Under the pieces are notes generated by a model that did no database searches, was not told where the DNA came from, and worked only from the letters and a program-made list of their open reading frames with translations. The position numbers and the translations under genes were made by a program. 64,000 bases of DNA, from contig JAUMZL010000005.1 in NCBI GenBank assembly GCA_030528155.1, positions 1 through 64,000 of the forward strand, read 5' to 3'. The DNA is from Aerococcus sp. Lineage in GTDB: Bacteria; Bacillota; Bacilli; Lactobacillales; Aerococcaceae. The number at the start of each line of letters is the position of its first letter. The first letter of the stretch is position 1. Below, piece after piece: positions 1 to 8,741 of the stretch.

Positions 1-73
1 ATATTAAGGCGTATATTCATTTCTTCAACACGAAACGAGTAAGTTTGCGTATGGGCTTAGCTATTACAAAAGA

Positions 74-142
74 AAAGGCCCTCGAATAATCAAGAGCCTT
101 TAGTTACATTATTTTGATGTCTACTTGACAGGGTGCAGTTCA
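74..142 (-). repeat. IS3-like end with hairpin terminator, left copy
   Basis: On the minus strand a stem-loop (about 74-102) ends in a T-rich run. Just upstream of it, at 126-142, lies a stretch (TGAACTGCACCCTGTCAA) resembling the terminal repeat of IS3-family elements. A diverged copy of the same arrangement lies at 43434-43503. The stem-loop would also end transcription of the DUF2335 gene. Assignment to IS3 ends is by memory of the family and is uncertain; the repetition itself is visible directly. Confidence 0.45.
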
Positions 143-173
143 TTTAGGGATACCCTTAGTAAAAGGTAAATTA

Positions 174-587
174 TTATTCTTTGTTTTGACCTGTAAATAG
201 TCCAATTAGCCCTACTAATGTAACTCCTGACAAAATAGTCCCTGTAATAGTATAGCCTGACGTTACTAGATAAACAGCAGCACTAATCACGAATACTGAT
301 AAACCAAATCCTAATAATTGACCTCTACTTCGCTCTTTAATCTGTGATTGTAAAAGGACTTTATCCATTTCACGGCGATGCTGACTTTCTTTAATCCCGT
401 TGTCAATAATCACTTTGGCGATACCGGGGTCAATTTCATCATACCCTTTGAGAATATCGGGATGGGGTAAATCCCCTTGATACTGATACACTTCTAATTT
501 ACTGGCGATATACTGTTGTTGCTCTTTAGGTAGGTGATTGACCTCTGAAATGACATCAGAAACGTGTTTTTGATTATCTTCTTTCAA
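174..587 (-). CDS. DUF2335 family predicted membrane protein
   Basis: This 137-residue protein has a soluble N-terminal half and two hydrophobic segments near residues 91-110 and 113-131. The central stretch, with LPHPDILKGYDEIDPG and then HRREMDKVL, matches my recollection of DUF2335, a family of small membrane proteins common in phages and mobile elements; its function is unknown. The start is a TTG preceded by GAGG at about nine bases. The first bases overlap the 3' end of the small gene upstream, so the two are probably co-transcribed with the RelB-like antitoxin gene further up. The context is a decayed prophage region. Confidence 0.7.
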   Translation of the reverse strand: MKEDNQKHVSDVISEVNHLPKEQQQYIASKLEVYQYQGDLPHPDILKGYDEIDPGIAKVIIDNGIKESQHRREMDKVLLQSQIKERSRGQLLGFGLSVFVISAAVYLVTSGYTITGTILSGVTLVGLIGLFTGQNKE

Positions 588-777
588 ACTTCGTTACCTC
601 ATCGCGAATTCCCTCTGTTGATTTTTTATAATCTTTACGCAATCTTTCTTGATCATTGCTCGTATAAAAATGGCGTCTTAGGGGTTTTTTTGGAAAGATT
701 GATAACACGCTAGGAAATACTAGCGATCGCATGCCATCCAGATAATTTCCCCAATTTTTCTTGCGTCTTAATTCCAT
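574..777 (-). CDS. Small basic hypothetical protein
   Basis: I do not recognise this 67-residue protein. It is rich in Arg and Lys, has a short hydrophobic patch (residues 18-25) and no clear membrane segment or catalytic motif. The ATG at 777 lies 15 bases after an AGGAGG, which is long spacing; the longer frame starting at 819 reads through the ribosome binding site and is less likely. It overlaps the DUF2335 gene start by 14 bases and follows the RelB-like gene by about 70 bases. It therefore sits where a RelE/YafQ toxin would be expected, but nothing in it resembles that fold. Confidence 0.45.
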   Translation of the reverse strand: MELRRKKNWGNYLDGMRSLVFPSVLSIFPKKPLRRHFYTSNDQERLRKDYKKSTEGIRDEVTKFERR

Positions 778-847
778 AATGAACCACTTCTTCCTCCTAA
801 TGTGTCTTAAGCGTACCACAAAAATGAAGAAATAGGATTAATTTATT

Positions 848-1135
848 TTATTCATCGTCGTCACTCAAAATATCTGTAGTCATTTCTCCTACACTATCAT
901 AATACTTGTACTCTTCGGGGTGAGATTTCATATACTCCACTTCTTTAAGAGTTTCAAGCGTTTCTTTGTTGGGAACTTCTCTCGTCACTTCAAATGGAAT
1001 ACCTCTATAGTCAATGGCTTTTCTTAAGAAAAGGTTAACAGCAGTGCTAAGATCTAACCCTAAATCCTCAAATAATGCCTTTGCCTGCTGTTTAACCTCT
1101 TGATCGATTCTAATGTTTGTGCTTACCTTAGCCAT
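848..1135 (-). CDS. RelB/DinJ family antitoxin, apparently without its toxin
   Basis: The 95-residue protein begins with the ribbon-helix-helix pattern of DinJ/RelB antitoxins (VSTNIRIDQEVKQQA, then LGLDLSTAVNLFLRKAI). In the family this region makes a dimer that binds the operator, while the acidic C-terminal half wraps around a YafQ/RelE RNase. The C-terminus here is acidic (DILSDDDE), as expected. The start is supported by AGGAGG six bases upstream. No RelE-fold toxin follows it; the next gene is an unrelated small basic protein. It may be an orphan protecting against related modules, or a transcriptional remnant. The family call is firm; the functional state is inferred. Confidence 0.85.
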   Translation of the reverse strand: MAKVSTNIRIDQEVKQQAKALFEDLGLDLSTAVNLFLRKAIDYRGIPFEVTREVPNKETLETLKEVEYMKSHPEEYKYYDSVGEMTTDILSDDDE

Positions 1136-1165
1136 TACGATTCCTCCTAACAGCTATATTTAAGC

Positions 1166-1183
1166 ACAATATATTGACATTGT
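1166..1183 (-). promoter_or_regulatory. Imperfect inverted repeat upstream of the RelB-like gene
   Basis: The segment ACAATATATTGACATTGT contains overlapping ACAAT/ATTG(T) half-sites, 31 bases upstream of the antitoxin start. RelB-type ribbon-helix-helix proteins normally repress their own promoter from such repeats, so this is a plausible operator. There is no independent evidence beyond position and symmetry. Confidence 0.4.
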
Positions 1184-1223
1184 TAATTTCTGTTTCCCGT
1201 TGTACCACTTATTCGATACCTCT

Positions 1224-1530
1224 CTAAATCGTAAACTCAAATGCAAAACCGTTATCTGTTGTTAGAGTTTTAAAATAACGATAGCCCACAGATTTCATGA
1301 TCGTTCGAATAGAGCGATTGATGGTTTCAGCTGTTTTATTCTTTAGCTTTTTCAGAATGTAGTAACGTGTTTTTCTCTCCACTAGTGTGAGAATAGCAGG
1401 TTCATCACGTCCTTTTTTCCAAGACTAAATCCACTTTCCAATGACCAAAGGATTGGCCATTATTCACTTCTTCAGAATGACACCCAATAGACTCACCTAA
1501 ATGTGTTTTCTTGGTAAGAGATTTCTCGTT
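1224..1530 (-). pseudogene. IS30-family transposase remnant
   Basis: Reading the minus strand gives an IS30 integrase core. It runs LGESIGCHSEEVNNG, then FGHWKVDLVLEK, a frameshift at an A-run near 1416, then RDEPAILTLVERKTRYY and later TLTTDNG before a stop at 1224-1226. HWKVD and TTDNG carry the first two acidic residues of the DDE triad. The N-terminal DNA-binding part and the final Glu region are missing. The gene is therefore frameshifted and truncated at both ends and cannot be active. It separates the antitoxin operon from the toxin remnant next door, which shows IS activity in this prophage region. Confidence 0.8.
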
Positions 1531-1602
1531 TCAAACAACCATAAAAGTACAAAAGAATCTTAAAAACAGTTGTGTGATAGTCATTGTTTGATATCCGATC
1601 AC

Positions 1603-1803
1603 CTACTTAATAATTTTTATAGTTTTTATGTCATCCTCATTAAATTCAATTAGATTATTATATCGTGAATCATTAATAGCGATACTTTCTTTTCCATCTT
1701 CATTGTCTTCTGGGTAAAAATAATTAGTGACCAAACCACGAAAAGCCTTATTATTAGTGCCCACAATAAAAACAAATTGACCTTCATATTGTCCTAAATC
1801 CAA
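1603..1803 (-). CDS. Immunity-like small acidic protein for the adjacent Ntox50-type toxin
   Basis: The 66-residue protein starts at a TTG two bases after the stop of the toxin pseudogene, behind a good AAGGTGAT ribosome binding site. The pattern YEGQFVFIVG, NYFYPEDNEDGKESI and EDDIKTIKII recalls a family of small Lsm-like proteins that I have seen directly behind polymorphic toxins of the phage minor-head type. The position right after the toxin strongly suggests an immunity role. The frame is intact although the toxin is broken, so the gene may have been kept for protection. The family name is from memory; the position and intact frame are direct observations. Confidence 0.7.
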   Translation of the reverse strand: MDLGQYEGQFVFIVGTNNKAFRGLVTNYFYPEDNEDGKESIAINDSRYNNLIEFNEDDIKTIKIIK

Positions 1804-1805
1804 TT

Positions 1806-2520
1806 CTAATCACCTTCCCTTCCTGGATATAGATAACTACCTGTTTTTGAATAGCGTATTATTAAATTCCTGCTAGGACACGTTTGAGAGCCCGATTTAC
1901 TACTATAAAGGCCAACTTTATAATCAGCGCGCACCTTTTCTTTATTTTTCCAATTTCCATGTTGATCAATGAATGGCGTCCCTGTCCCTCAGTATTCATC
2001 ATACAACTCTTTAGCGTTATTTAAATCACCATACAGATAACTTTTATTGCCTTTCACGCTACCTTCTTGATGCCTTATCTGCTTATCTACATTTATTTTA
2101 TCTTCTATTTTTTCCGTCTTTTACTCTATCTAGAATAATTGAATGATTTTTTTAAATTTAAATTGATTAATAAGTCTTTCACTTATTCTAAGTCTATCAT
2201 TAGTTCTGTTTTTGTGTTGGGCTTCCCAATCCTTTGACCATGCATCTTGTTTTCTCTCATATCTCAGGAAATAATCCACAATACACCGACAATTATTATG
2301 TCTACGATACACATCATGCGGAACATCTGGGTAGGTATACGTCCCTGCTCCCCCCGACACCATTGCCCCACCCGCCAAAATAGCGCTGCGTAATTTTAGG
2401 TTGTATGCCTGCTTTGGCGTGAAAATCACCATTTTTCTGAATGGTATTGGTCACAATTGCTTCATTGAATGTAATGAAATGCTGATACAGCGCACTTGAA
2501 ATATCCTCATAGTCCTCCAC
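1806..2520 (-). pseudogene. Phage minor-head protein with C-terminal Ntox50-like toxin domain, degraded
   Basis: The reading starts at 2520 with MEDYEDISSALYQHF and continues TNTIQKNGDFHAKAG, typical of SPP1 gp7/Mu F-like minor head proteins of Lactobacillales phages. After a frameshift near 2400 it continues AGTYTYPDVPHDVYRRHNNC, the usual Cys/His end of that protein. Further on, past in-frame TAG and TAA codons (about 2125), it reads NVDKQIRHQEGSVKGNKSY and NNAKELYDEY. A TGA replaces the Ser of the expected YSGTG motif, followed by GTGTPFIDQHGNWKNKEK and LIIRYSKTGSYLYPGREGD. The last part matches the polymorphic toxin type 50 (Ntox50) pattern. At least one frameshift and three stops make it non-functional. 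The immunity-like gene follows directly. Confidence 0.75.
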
Positions 2521-3130
2521 CTTGGATACTGAGTCCGGAAGATTTATCGCGATTTGTGCGACAGGCTAAAACCAAAATGGCCCCTGCCACTTACTGCGCT
2601 GTGTATCTACTGCTATTTGGCCTTAGACGCGATGAAATGCTTGGAATAAAGCCTAAAGCAATCACATTTTTAGATAACAGAATGGTCAGCGTACTAAATA
2701 CGCAGATGAAGGAAAATAGCCCAAGTCTAAAAAATCTAAGCGCTATGTGGTGCTTGATGAAACGGCCGGCAATTTATTGAAAGATCAGATTGATTGTGCA
2801 CGGAAAATTAAAGCACAAAACAATCAAATTTTAATCCCAAATGATGTCATTTTTATAAATGCTTATGGGAAAAGTCCATATAGTATGAAATGGATAGCTG
2901 AGGCGATCCGTAAGGTGGCCTGTCAGTCTACACTTTTCCCCCCACACACCTTCCGTCATATGTTTGCAACGTATGCCCTTGCCAATGGTGTGGACGGGCT
3001 AGCTCTACAAAAATATTTAGGACATGCCAATTTAAGCATGACCGACTATTACGCTGAATCATCGATAGCGAGTGGTGAAAATATCGTGAACCTTACTGAG
3101 AAATTTAGGGGTGAATTAGGGCAAAAATAG
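2521..3130 (+). pseudogene. Tyrosine-recombinase phage integrase, 5'-truncated and frameshifted
   Basis: Only the C-terminal catalytic domain is present. Box I Arg lies in LLLFGLRRDEMLGI, HxxR in PHTFRHMFATYAL, the following His in KYLGHANLSMTDYYAES, and the Tyr nucleophile in DYYAES. The frame breaks near 2735 at an A-run: the upstream frame ends soon after, and the downstream frame gives KRYVVLDETAGNLL. The N-terminal DNA-binding part is replaced by the oppositely oriented minor-head gene, whose first codon lies at 2518-2520, so a deletion has fused two ends of a former prophage here. The enzyme would have integrated the phage; it is now dead. Confidence 0.85.
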
Positions 3131-3196
3131 GCATTATCTTTTAAAAAGCCTGCTGTATCAACGATAGTCAGAATACAGCGATTTCTACCCAAAAAA

Positions 3197-3226
3197 CGCC
3201 CACGGTTATTGTCACAACCGTGAGCA
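3197..3226 (-). terminator. Rho-independent terminator after the PTS-like gene
   Basis: A ten-base stem (GCTCACGGTT / AACCGTGGGC) with a short loop is followed on the minus strand by a run of six T. It lies about 50 bases after the stop of the PTS EIIC-like gene. Confidence 0.8.
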
Positions 3227-3273
3227 TTTGCTAAAAAATCCCCATCATTTTTTCTACTTTTTATCTTTTCTTA

Positions 3274-4314
3274 CTAGCCTAAGAACTTGAAGACTTCCTC
3301 TCCACGATAGAGATGCAAGACTCTTTCAAATAAAGCTTTGCCTAAAAGCGCACTCGCTAGTGGAATCAACAGCCAAGCCACAACCACTAACAACCCGTTC
3401 AAGCCGCCATCGAGTGATGCCAAGGGACCAACCAAACCAACGAGCCCAAATCCTGCTGACTGCGGAGTCCCCACAATGTTAAAGAGGGGGACAAACAGCC
3501 CACTGATAATGGCAGAGAAGAGCGTTGGAATGATGATCACTGGATGGCGGAAGAGGTTTGGCATGAACATTTTCATCCCGCCCAATGCTACAGCCAGCGT
3601 CACTCCTGATTCGTTGACTTTCCAAGAATGAACAATCAATACGAGTGTCGTTGCGGCAATCCCCATAGCTGCCGCCCCAGCGGATAAACCGTTCAACTGA
3701 ATGGCTAGCCCAATTCCCACTGTGGTAATCGGTGAGATAATCAGCAAGCTAAAACTGCTGGCAATCAGAATACTCATCAGTAATGGCTGCAGCGCCGTAA
3801 AATTATTGATGAGATTGCCAATACCTACCGTAATCAATGTGACGTATGGGTAGAGCAGCATCCCGATAAAACCAACGCCGGCGCCGGCAACAATCGGCAT
3901 CAAAATGATTTCAGTAGAGCCAAACTTGTTGTCGATCCACATGACTACTAACACTGCCAAGGCTGCCGTAATCATAATATTGAAGACATCCCCCGTCCCC
4001 GCACCGACAAAGGTCTTCGTGTCCGGTAAATACTTAATCACACCGGATCCAACAAATGTTGCCCCTGCAATGACCATGGCACGTGGCGGTGTCATATTAA
4101 ATTGCTGAGCAATCAGTGCCCCAATGATTAACGGTGTCGCCATTTGGAAAATCACCCCGGCATTGATCAAGATTGGAATGCCTGGAATAAACGCAATATA
4201 TTTTAAAATGGCCGCCAAAACAGCGTTTGGGATCAGTCCGATGATAATCCCTGTTGCTGTCCCAGCTAACAACTTATTAAAAAATGTTCCAACGGTAAGT
4301 TTCTGTTCCTTCAT
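3274..4314 (-). CDS. PTS EIIC-like membrane permease (PTS_EIIC_2 family)
   Basis: The 346-residue protein is almost wholly hydrophobic with about nine to ten membrane segments. It matches the PTS_EIIC_2 group, whose members look like the sugar channel of a phosphotransferase system but usually stand alone without EIIA/EIIB domains. Conserved Gly/Pro-rich loops such as PLIIGALIAQQFNMTPPRAM and LLIISPITTVGIGLAI are visible. No EIIA, EIIB or regulator is near, so the phosphoryl donor and substrate are unknown. It follows panE-like and D-2-hydroxyacid dehydrogenase genes on the same strand, which suggests uptake or export of a small organic or hydroxy acid; that is inference. A hairpin lies 45 bases upstream of its start. 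Confidence 0.75.
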   Translation of the reverse strand: MKEQKLTVGTFFNKLLAGTATGIIIGLIPNAVLAAILKYIAFIPGIPILINAGVIFQMATPLIIGALIAQQFNMTPPRAMVIAGATFVGSGVIKYLPDTKTFVGAGTGDVFNIMITAALAVLVVMWIDNKFGSTEIILMPIVAGAGVGFIGMLLYPYVTLITVGIGNLINNFTALQPLLMSILIASSFSLLIISPITTVGIGLAIQLNGLSAGAAAMGIAATTLVLIVHSWKVNESGVTLAVALGGMKMFMPNLFRHPVIIIPTLFSAIISGLFVPLFNIVGTPQSAGFGLVGLVGPLASLDGGLNGLLVVVAWLLIPLASALLGKALFERVLHLYRGEEVFKFLG

Positions 4315-4358
4315 TTTTGTCCACCTTCTTTAACTGAAATTATGGAAAGCAAACTAAA

Positions 4359-4386
4359 GGAATCGATTGATGAATAAATCGATTCC
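4359..4386. promoter_or_regulatory. Perfect inverted repeat upstream of the PTS-like gene
   Basis: GGAATCGATT and AATCGATTCC form a perfect ten-base stem around an eight-base loop, between the panE-like gene and the PTS-like gene. No strong T-run follows on the minus strand, so an operator or weak attenuator is as likely as a terminator. Confidence 0.5.
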
Positions 4387-4562
4387 AAAAGTTATCGCTC
4401 ACGTACAATTTTTTCATTGTTAATGAAAGGGATTAATTAGCATTTTAAACACAATTTTGCAAAAGTACCGTTCTTTAGTGCAACTTAAGGGATATTCAAG
4501 CAAGCACCCCAAACTTGCCTCAATTAACGATCACTCTTTTTTACCAACAAACACCTCTAACC

Positions 4563-5486
4563 TTAAGCAATACCTAAGATATGCTCTTTGGTATGAATCA
4601 TTTCCGTCAGTAATTGACAATATGGGGCTTTGATCCCATGTTTTGCGCCCAGACGAACAACGGCGCCATTGATAAAGTCGATTTCTGTTTTGCGATGATT
4701 TTGAACCAAATCTTGATGCATGGATGGATAGTGATGCGCTGCTGTTTTCGCTGTCGCCAAAACATAGTCAATCATTTCCTGTTCGTCGATCGTGACATCT
4801 TCACTTGCTGCCACCGTGACAAATTCATGGATAATCTGTTTCACTGCGTTTACCATGTCATCACTCTGGAAAGCTTCACCGATTGTGCAGTCTAACAAGG
4901 CACAGGTTGAGTTCATTGTGCCATTCACGCAAACCTTCCGCCATACAGCAGGGAAAACATTCTCATCGTAGGTCACGTTCAAATGCGCATCATTGAGCAT
5001 GTTTACGATGGCTTGAGTCTTTTCTTCACCGTTAGCAGCGAAGCTTTGCAAATCAACGGTTCCTGTGCCTTCTAGGTGCGCATGGCCCGGCCCTTCTAAA
5101 CCAGCTGTCCAGACGGTCACTCCCAACATGATATTTTCACGTTTTACATATTTAGAGATGACCTCTTCATGCCCCAAACCATTCAACAAACAGAGCACTT
5201 GGGTGTGCTCTGAAATGATGGGTTTAATGGCTTCCAACATGTTGGGCAATTGCATGGCCTTAGTGAAGAGAATGATCAAATCAGCAGGATCACTGGCCTC
5301 TTCTGGACGCATAATTTTCATCGGTAGCGTTTTCTCTTCATCCCCAGAAATCTTTAAGCCCTCAGTTTGGATGGCCTTGATATGGTCTTCCCATTGATCC
5401 AGTAGAATCACATCATAACCCGCTTCATAAATTTGAGAACCAAAACGACAACCCATTGCGCCTGATCCGGCAATATAGGTCAACAT
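4563..5486 (-). CDS. Ketopantoate reductase-family (PanE/ApbA) oxidoreductase
   Basis: The 307-residue protein has the N-terminal Rossmann loop AGSGAMGCRFG (residues 6-16) and the helical C-terminal half with KVCVNGTMNSTCALLDC and the HRKTEIDFINGAVV stretch, typical of PanE. These enzymes reduce 2-dehydropantoate or other 2-oxo acids with NADPH in the cytosol. The start at 5486 is preferred over the in-frame ATG at 5495 because GGAG lies eight bases upstream of it. The neighbours are a D-2-hydroxyacid dehydrogenase and a PTS-like permease rather than panB/panC, so a general 2-oxoacid reductase is as likely as a true pantothenate enzyme. Confidence 0.85.
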   Translation of the reverse strand: MLTYIAGSGAMGCRFGSQIYEAGYDVILLDQWEDHIKAIQTEGLKISGDEEKTLPMKIMRPEEASDPADLIILFTKAMQLPNMLEAIKPIISEHTQVLCLLNGLGHEEVISKYVKRENIMLGVTVWTAGLEGPGHAHLEGTGTVDLQSFAANGEEKTQAIVNMLNDAHLNVTYDENVFPAVWRKVCVNGTMNSTCALLDCTIGEAFQSDDMVNAVKQIIHEFVTVAASEDVTIDEQEMIDYVLATAKTAAHHYPSMHQDLVQNHRKTEIDFINGAVVRLGAKHGIKAPYCQLLTEMIHTKEHILGIA

Positions 5487-5540
5487 AAAAATCACTCCAT
5501 CTCATAAGTTTTGCTATAATCTGACACTATTTTAGAAAAA

Positions 5541-5588
5541 CAGCAGTGAAGACGCAACCGCTTTATCGGTATAAACGCCTCACTGCTG
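5541..5588 (-). terminator. Terminator after the D-2-hydroxyacid dehydrogenase gene
   Basis: CAGCAGTGA pairs with TCACTGCTG around a loop of about 30 bases that has weaker internal pairing; on the minus strand the stem is followed by TTTTTCT. It separates the dehydrogenase transcript from the panE-like gene. Confidence 0.7.
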
Positions 5589-5653
5589 ATGTTTCCAATC
5601 GTTTAATAACAAATCATTTTATTTTTCTATTAATTCCAAATATCTGGGGAGTC

Positions 5654-6610
5654 TTAGTAGCGTTTCTCCTTATTAGCCACGTTCTGTTTTGGCTGTCCTG
5701 TCTCTAGGTAAGCTTTCAAATTAGGCAAGAAGATGCGGTAAGTTTCATTAGCAAAATGCTCCACCGTTCCGGAAATATGTGGCGTCACAAAGATATTCGG
5801 TTCTTGCCAAAATGGATGATCTACTGGCAACGGCTCTTCATTGAACACATCGAGGCCTGCATGCGCAATTTGACCATTGCGGATGGCTCTGAGCAGTGCC
5901 GCTTCATCTACCGCTCCGCCACGGCCAATATTGATAAAGATACTTCCTGCTTTCACTGCTTGGAAGAACGTGTCATCAAAGATTCCCTCTGTAGCCGTTG
6001 TCCCTGGCATCGTATTAATAATGACATCTACTTGCTTCAATTGCTCATGTGCCGTTTCTTGAGTATAGGTCTCATCAAATCCCGAAACCGCATGTCCAGT
6101 CGTATTCACCCCCAAAACCCGTGCATCCATCACTTGTGCAACTTGGGCGATTTTTTGAGCGATATGACCGGTTCCATAGATCAGCATGGTTTTGTCGTCG
6201 AGTGATTTCAGATCGCGATATTTTTCCCAGTTTGCTTTTTGCTGCGCTTGGTAAAAAATATCCAGCCCACGATAAAACATCAACAAGTAGCCATAAACCG
6301 TTTCCATAATCGGCGTCGCATGAATTCCACTCATGGTACTAATCATCACCTGTTCATTGGTCCAGAGAGATTCAGGCACTTGATTGGTGCCCGCCGTTTC
6401 CAGTTGCAGCCATTTAAAGGTATTCGTCTCTGCTGACAGAATCCCGTCCAAAATTTCCTGATTAAATCCGTAAAGCACTTCGATATCAGGATAGTCCTTC
6501 GCTTCAATTTCTGTATCAAGCAAGACACGGTATGCCGTGGCAATGTCTTTGACCTCTTTCAGTTGATCCGCTTTAATGCGATTACTAATGGCAATAATAG
6601 GTTTATCCAT
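5654..6610 (-). CDS. D-isomer-specific 2-hydroxyacid dehydrogenase
   Basis: The 318-residue protein has the split catalytic domain and a central NAD-binding domain with GTGHIAQKIA (about residues 146-155). The active-site triad of the family is visible: Arg in NIGRGGAVDEAAL, Glu in DVFNEEPLP and His in VTPHISGT. It would interconvert a 2-oxo acid and its D-2-hydroxy acid with NAD(P)H in the cytosol; the exact substrate cannot be told. The gene is first in a same-strand set with the panE-like and PTS-like genes, but its own terminator follows, so transcription may be separate. Confidence 0.88.
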   Translation of the reverse strand: MDKPIIAISNRIKADQLKEVKDIATAYRVLLDTEIEAKDYPDIEVLYGFNQEILDGILSAETNTFKWLQLETAGTNQVPESLWTNEQVMISTMSGIHATPIMETVYGYLLMFYRGLDIFYQAQQKANWEKYRDLKSLDDKTMLIYGTGHIAQKIAQVAQVMDARVLGVNTTGHAVSGFDETYTQETAHEQLKQVDVIINTMPGTTATEGIFDDTFFQAVKAGSIFINIGRGGAVDEAALLRAIRNGQIAHAGLDVFNEEPLPVDHPFWQEPNIFVTPHISGTVEHFANETYRIFLPNLKAYLETGQPKQNVANKEKRY

Positions 6611-6822
6611 CGGTGTAATCTCCTTTCCTAGAGTGAGTCTCTATGCGTCATTCCCTTCAAATGATAGGAAAAGATGGCCAGCATTGCAACTATTACCTTT
6701 AGTGCGCACATAATGAAGAACCGCTACCATCCTGAGACATTAGGACAGTCACCGTTTAAAAGCCACATAACGTCTATCTGCATCTTGTCAGTAAAACGGA
6801 GGCGTGCACGCCATTTAGCCAT

Positions 6823-6859
6823 AAAAAAAAGAGCACTAGCTTTCACTAATGCTCTTTTA
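6823..6859 (-). terminator. Terminator after rny
   Basis: AAAAGAGCATTAGTG pairs with the later half AGCACTAGCT-type sequence on the minus strand (stem AGAGCA(T/C)TAG) and ends in eight T. It lies about 30 bases past the rny stop. Confidence 0.8.
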
Positions 6860-6890
6860 ACGGCTTTGAAAGCCCCAAACACGCTTTGGG

Positions 6891-8462
6891 CTACTTCGCG
6901 TAGTCTATCGCGCGCGTGGTGCGAATTACCGTTACTTTAATTTGGCCTGGGTAATCCAGTTCGTTCTCAATTTGTTCCGAGAGATCATGTGCTAACTTCG
7001 CTGCTTCAACATCATTGATGGCTTCTGGCGAAACCATCACGCGAATTTCGCGTCCTGCTTGAATAGCAAAGGCGTGATCCACACCATCATATTGGTTAGC
7101 AATCTCTTCAAGACTGCGCAAACGTTGAATATAGTTTTCCAGTGATTCACTCCGCGCACCGGGACGTGCTGCTGATAAAGCGTCAGCGACTTGAACTAAA
7201 ACAGCAATGGCTGAGGTATGTTCCACATCATCATGATGACTGGCAATCGCATTAATCACGATTGGATCTTCATTGTAACGCCGTGCTAGTTCTGTTCCGA
7301 TTTGAACATGCGTTCCCTCTACTTCATGATCAATGGCTTTACCGATATCATGCAACAACCCTGCTCGGCGGGCGAGAAGTTCATTCTCACCGAGTTCAGC
7401 TGCCATGGTACCCGCAATCCGCGCCACTTCCATGCTGTGTTTGAGGACGTTCTGTCCATAACTCGTCCGATAGCGTAAACGACCGACCAACTTAATCAGA
7501 TCAGGACTCATATTATGAATACCTAATTCAAAAGTTGCCTCTTCACCGGCATCGCGAATTTCAGCATCCATTTCCTTGCGCGCCCGTTCCACCGCTTCTT
7601 CAATCTTCGCTGGATGAATGCGCCCGTCCTTGATCAAATTATCTAAGGCGATCTTGGCAATTTCACGTCGGATAGGATCAAAACCACTGAGTACGACCAT
7701 TTCTGGCGTATCGTCAATCACCAGGTCAATCCCTGTCAAGGCTTCGATGGTCTTAATATTACGTCCATCTTTACCGATGATGCGACCTTTCATATCGTCA
7801 TTTGGCAAGTCCACCCGCGTTGTTGAGGTATCCTGAACGGTTTCTACCCCATTTGTTTGGATGGCTTGTAACACGATATTCTCTGCTAACTTATCGGCGC
7901 GGTCACGAAATTCCACTTCCGCGTCACGAATTTTCACAGCAATCTCCTGTGTTAGTTTTGCTTCTGTTTCCTGTAAAATTAATGCCTTAGCTTGCTCTTC
8001 CGTTAATAATGATACACGCTCCACCTCGGCTTGTCGCTCACCAATGAGCTGATCGGCCTTGGCTTCTTTATCCTTCACATTTTGCATGCGATCTTGAATG
8101 GATTGTTCACGTGAATTTAAACTGTCTTCCTTCGCTGAGATCGAATTTTCACGTCGATCTAAACTGCCCTCACGCTGGAAGAGACGTTCTTCCTTTTGTT
8201 TGACTTCGTCTCGTCGTTCGGTTAATTCGTCTTCAACTTTATTTCGATAATCTTGGGCTTCTTCACGCGCGCCTAAGAGCAACTCCTTCACTTGAGCATC
8301 GGCACGATGTTGAGCATCATTGAGAATATCTTGTGCCGTTTGATGTGCTGCTGCCTGTTTGGTATGTTCCTCCTGCTGACTGCGCTTATAGCCTAAAGTA
8401 TTTCCGATCAAAAGGCCTACAATTAAAGCAACGATAACGAAGGCAATGGTAAATCCAGACAT
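6891..8462 (-). CDS. rny: Ribonuclease Y
   Basis: RNase Y is the membrane-anchored endoribonuclease that starts mRNA decay in Firmicutes. The 523-residue protein shows the family order: one N-terminal membrane segment (residues 4-24), a long charged coiled coil to about residue 210, a KH domain with [17 protein letters not shown], and an HD domain with the metal motif [12 protein letters not shown]. The start at 8462 is set by GGAGGTG and by the membrane segment that follows at once; a longer frame to 8591 has no support. It lies downstream of recA, as in many Bacillales and Lactobacillales, but behind a terminator, so it has its own promoter. Confidence 0.97.
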   Translation of the reverse strand: MSGFTIAFVIVALIVGLLIGNTLGYKRSQQEEHTKQAAAHQTAQDILNDAQHRADAQVKELLLGAREEAQDYRNKVEDELTERRDEVKQKEERLFQREGSLDRRENSISAKEDSLNSREQSIQDRMQNVKDKEAKADQLIGERQAEVERVSLLTEEQAKALILQETEAKLTQEIAVKIRDAEVEFRDRADKLAENIVLQAIQTNGVETVQDTSTTRVDLPNDDMKGRIIGKDGRNIKTIEALTGIDLVIDDTPEMVVLSGFDPIRREIAKIALDNLIKDGRIHPAKIEEAVERARKEMDAEIRDAGEEATFELGIHNMSPDLIKLVGRLRYRTSYGQNVLKHSMEVARIAGTMAAELGENELLARRAGLLHDIGKAIDHEVEGTHVQIGTELARRYNEDPIVINAIASHHDDVEHTSAIAVLVQVADALSAARPGARSESLENYIQRLRSLEEIANQYDGVDHAFAIQAGREIRVMVSPEAINDVEAAKLAHDLSEQIENELDYPGQIKVTVIRTTRAIDYAK

Positions 8463-8654
8463 TATTTCACCTCCGTATCTATTTAATTGTTTGTCTTTAT
8501 TGGTTAAAAAATCAACAAATGTGTACAACCGTACAGCTCTTATTGTATCTTTAACCTGATAACTTGTCAATGAAGCGAACCCACTTACCATCTATCAAGA
8601 AGTATAATTATTGATCTCCCTAATTGCTTGACTCCTCCATTGGTTGACTCCAAA

Positions 8655-8689
8655 CCAAAAAGCACCCGTCACTACCGGATGCTTTTTGG
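8655..8689. terminator. Bidirectional-looking terminator between recA and rny
   Basis: The stem CCAAAAAGC(A/C)(T/C)CCG pairs with CGG(A/G)TGCTTTTTGG. T-runs are present on both sides, and it lies just after the recA stop. Confidence 0.85.
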
Positions 8690-8741
8690 TGAGTGTGGTT
8701 CTCAGCGAGACTAAGTGAACACCTTAAATTAAACTGAAGAT

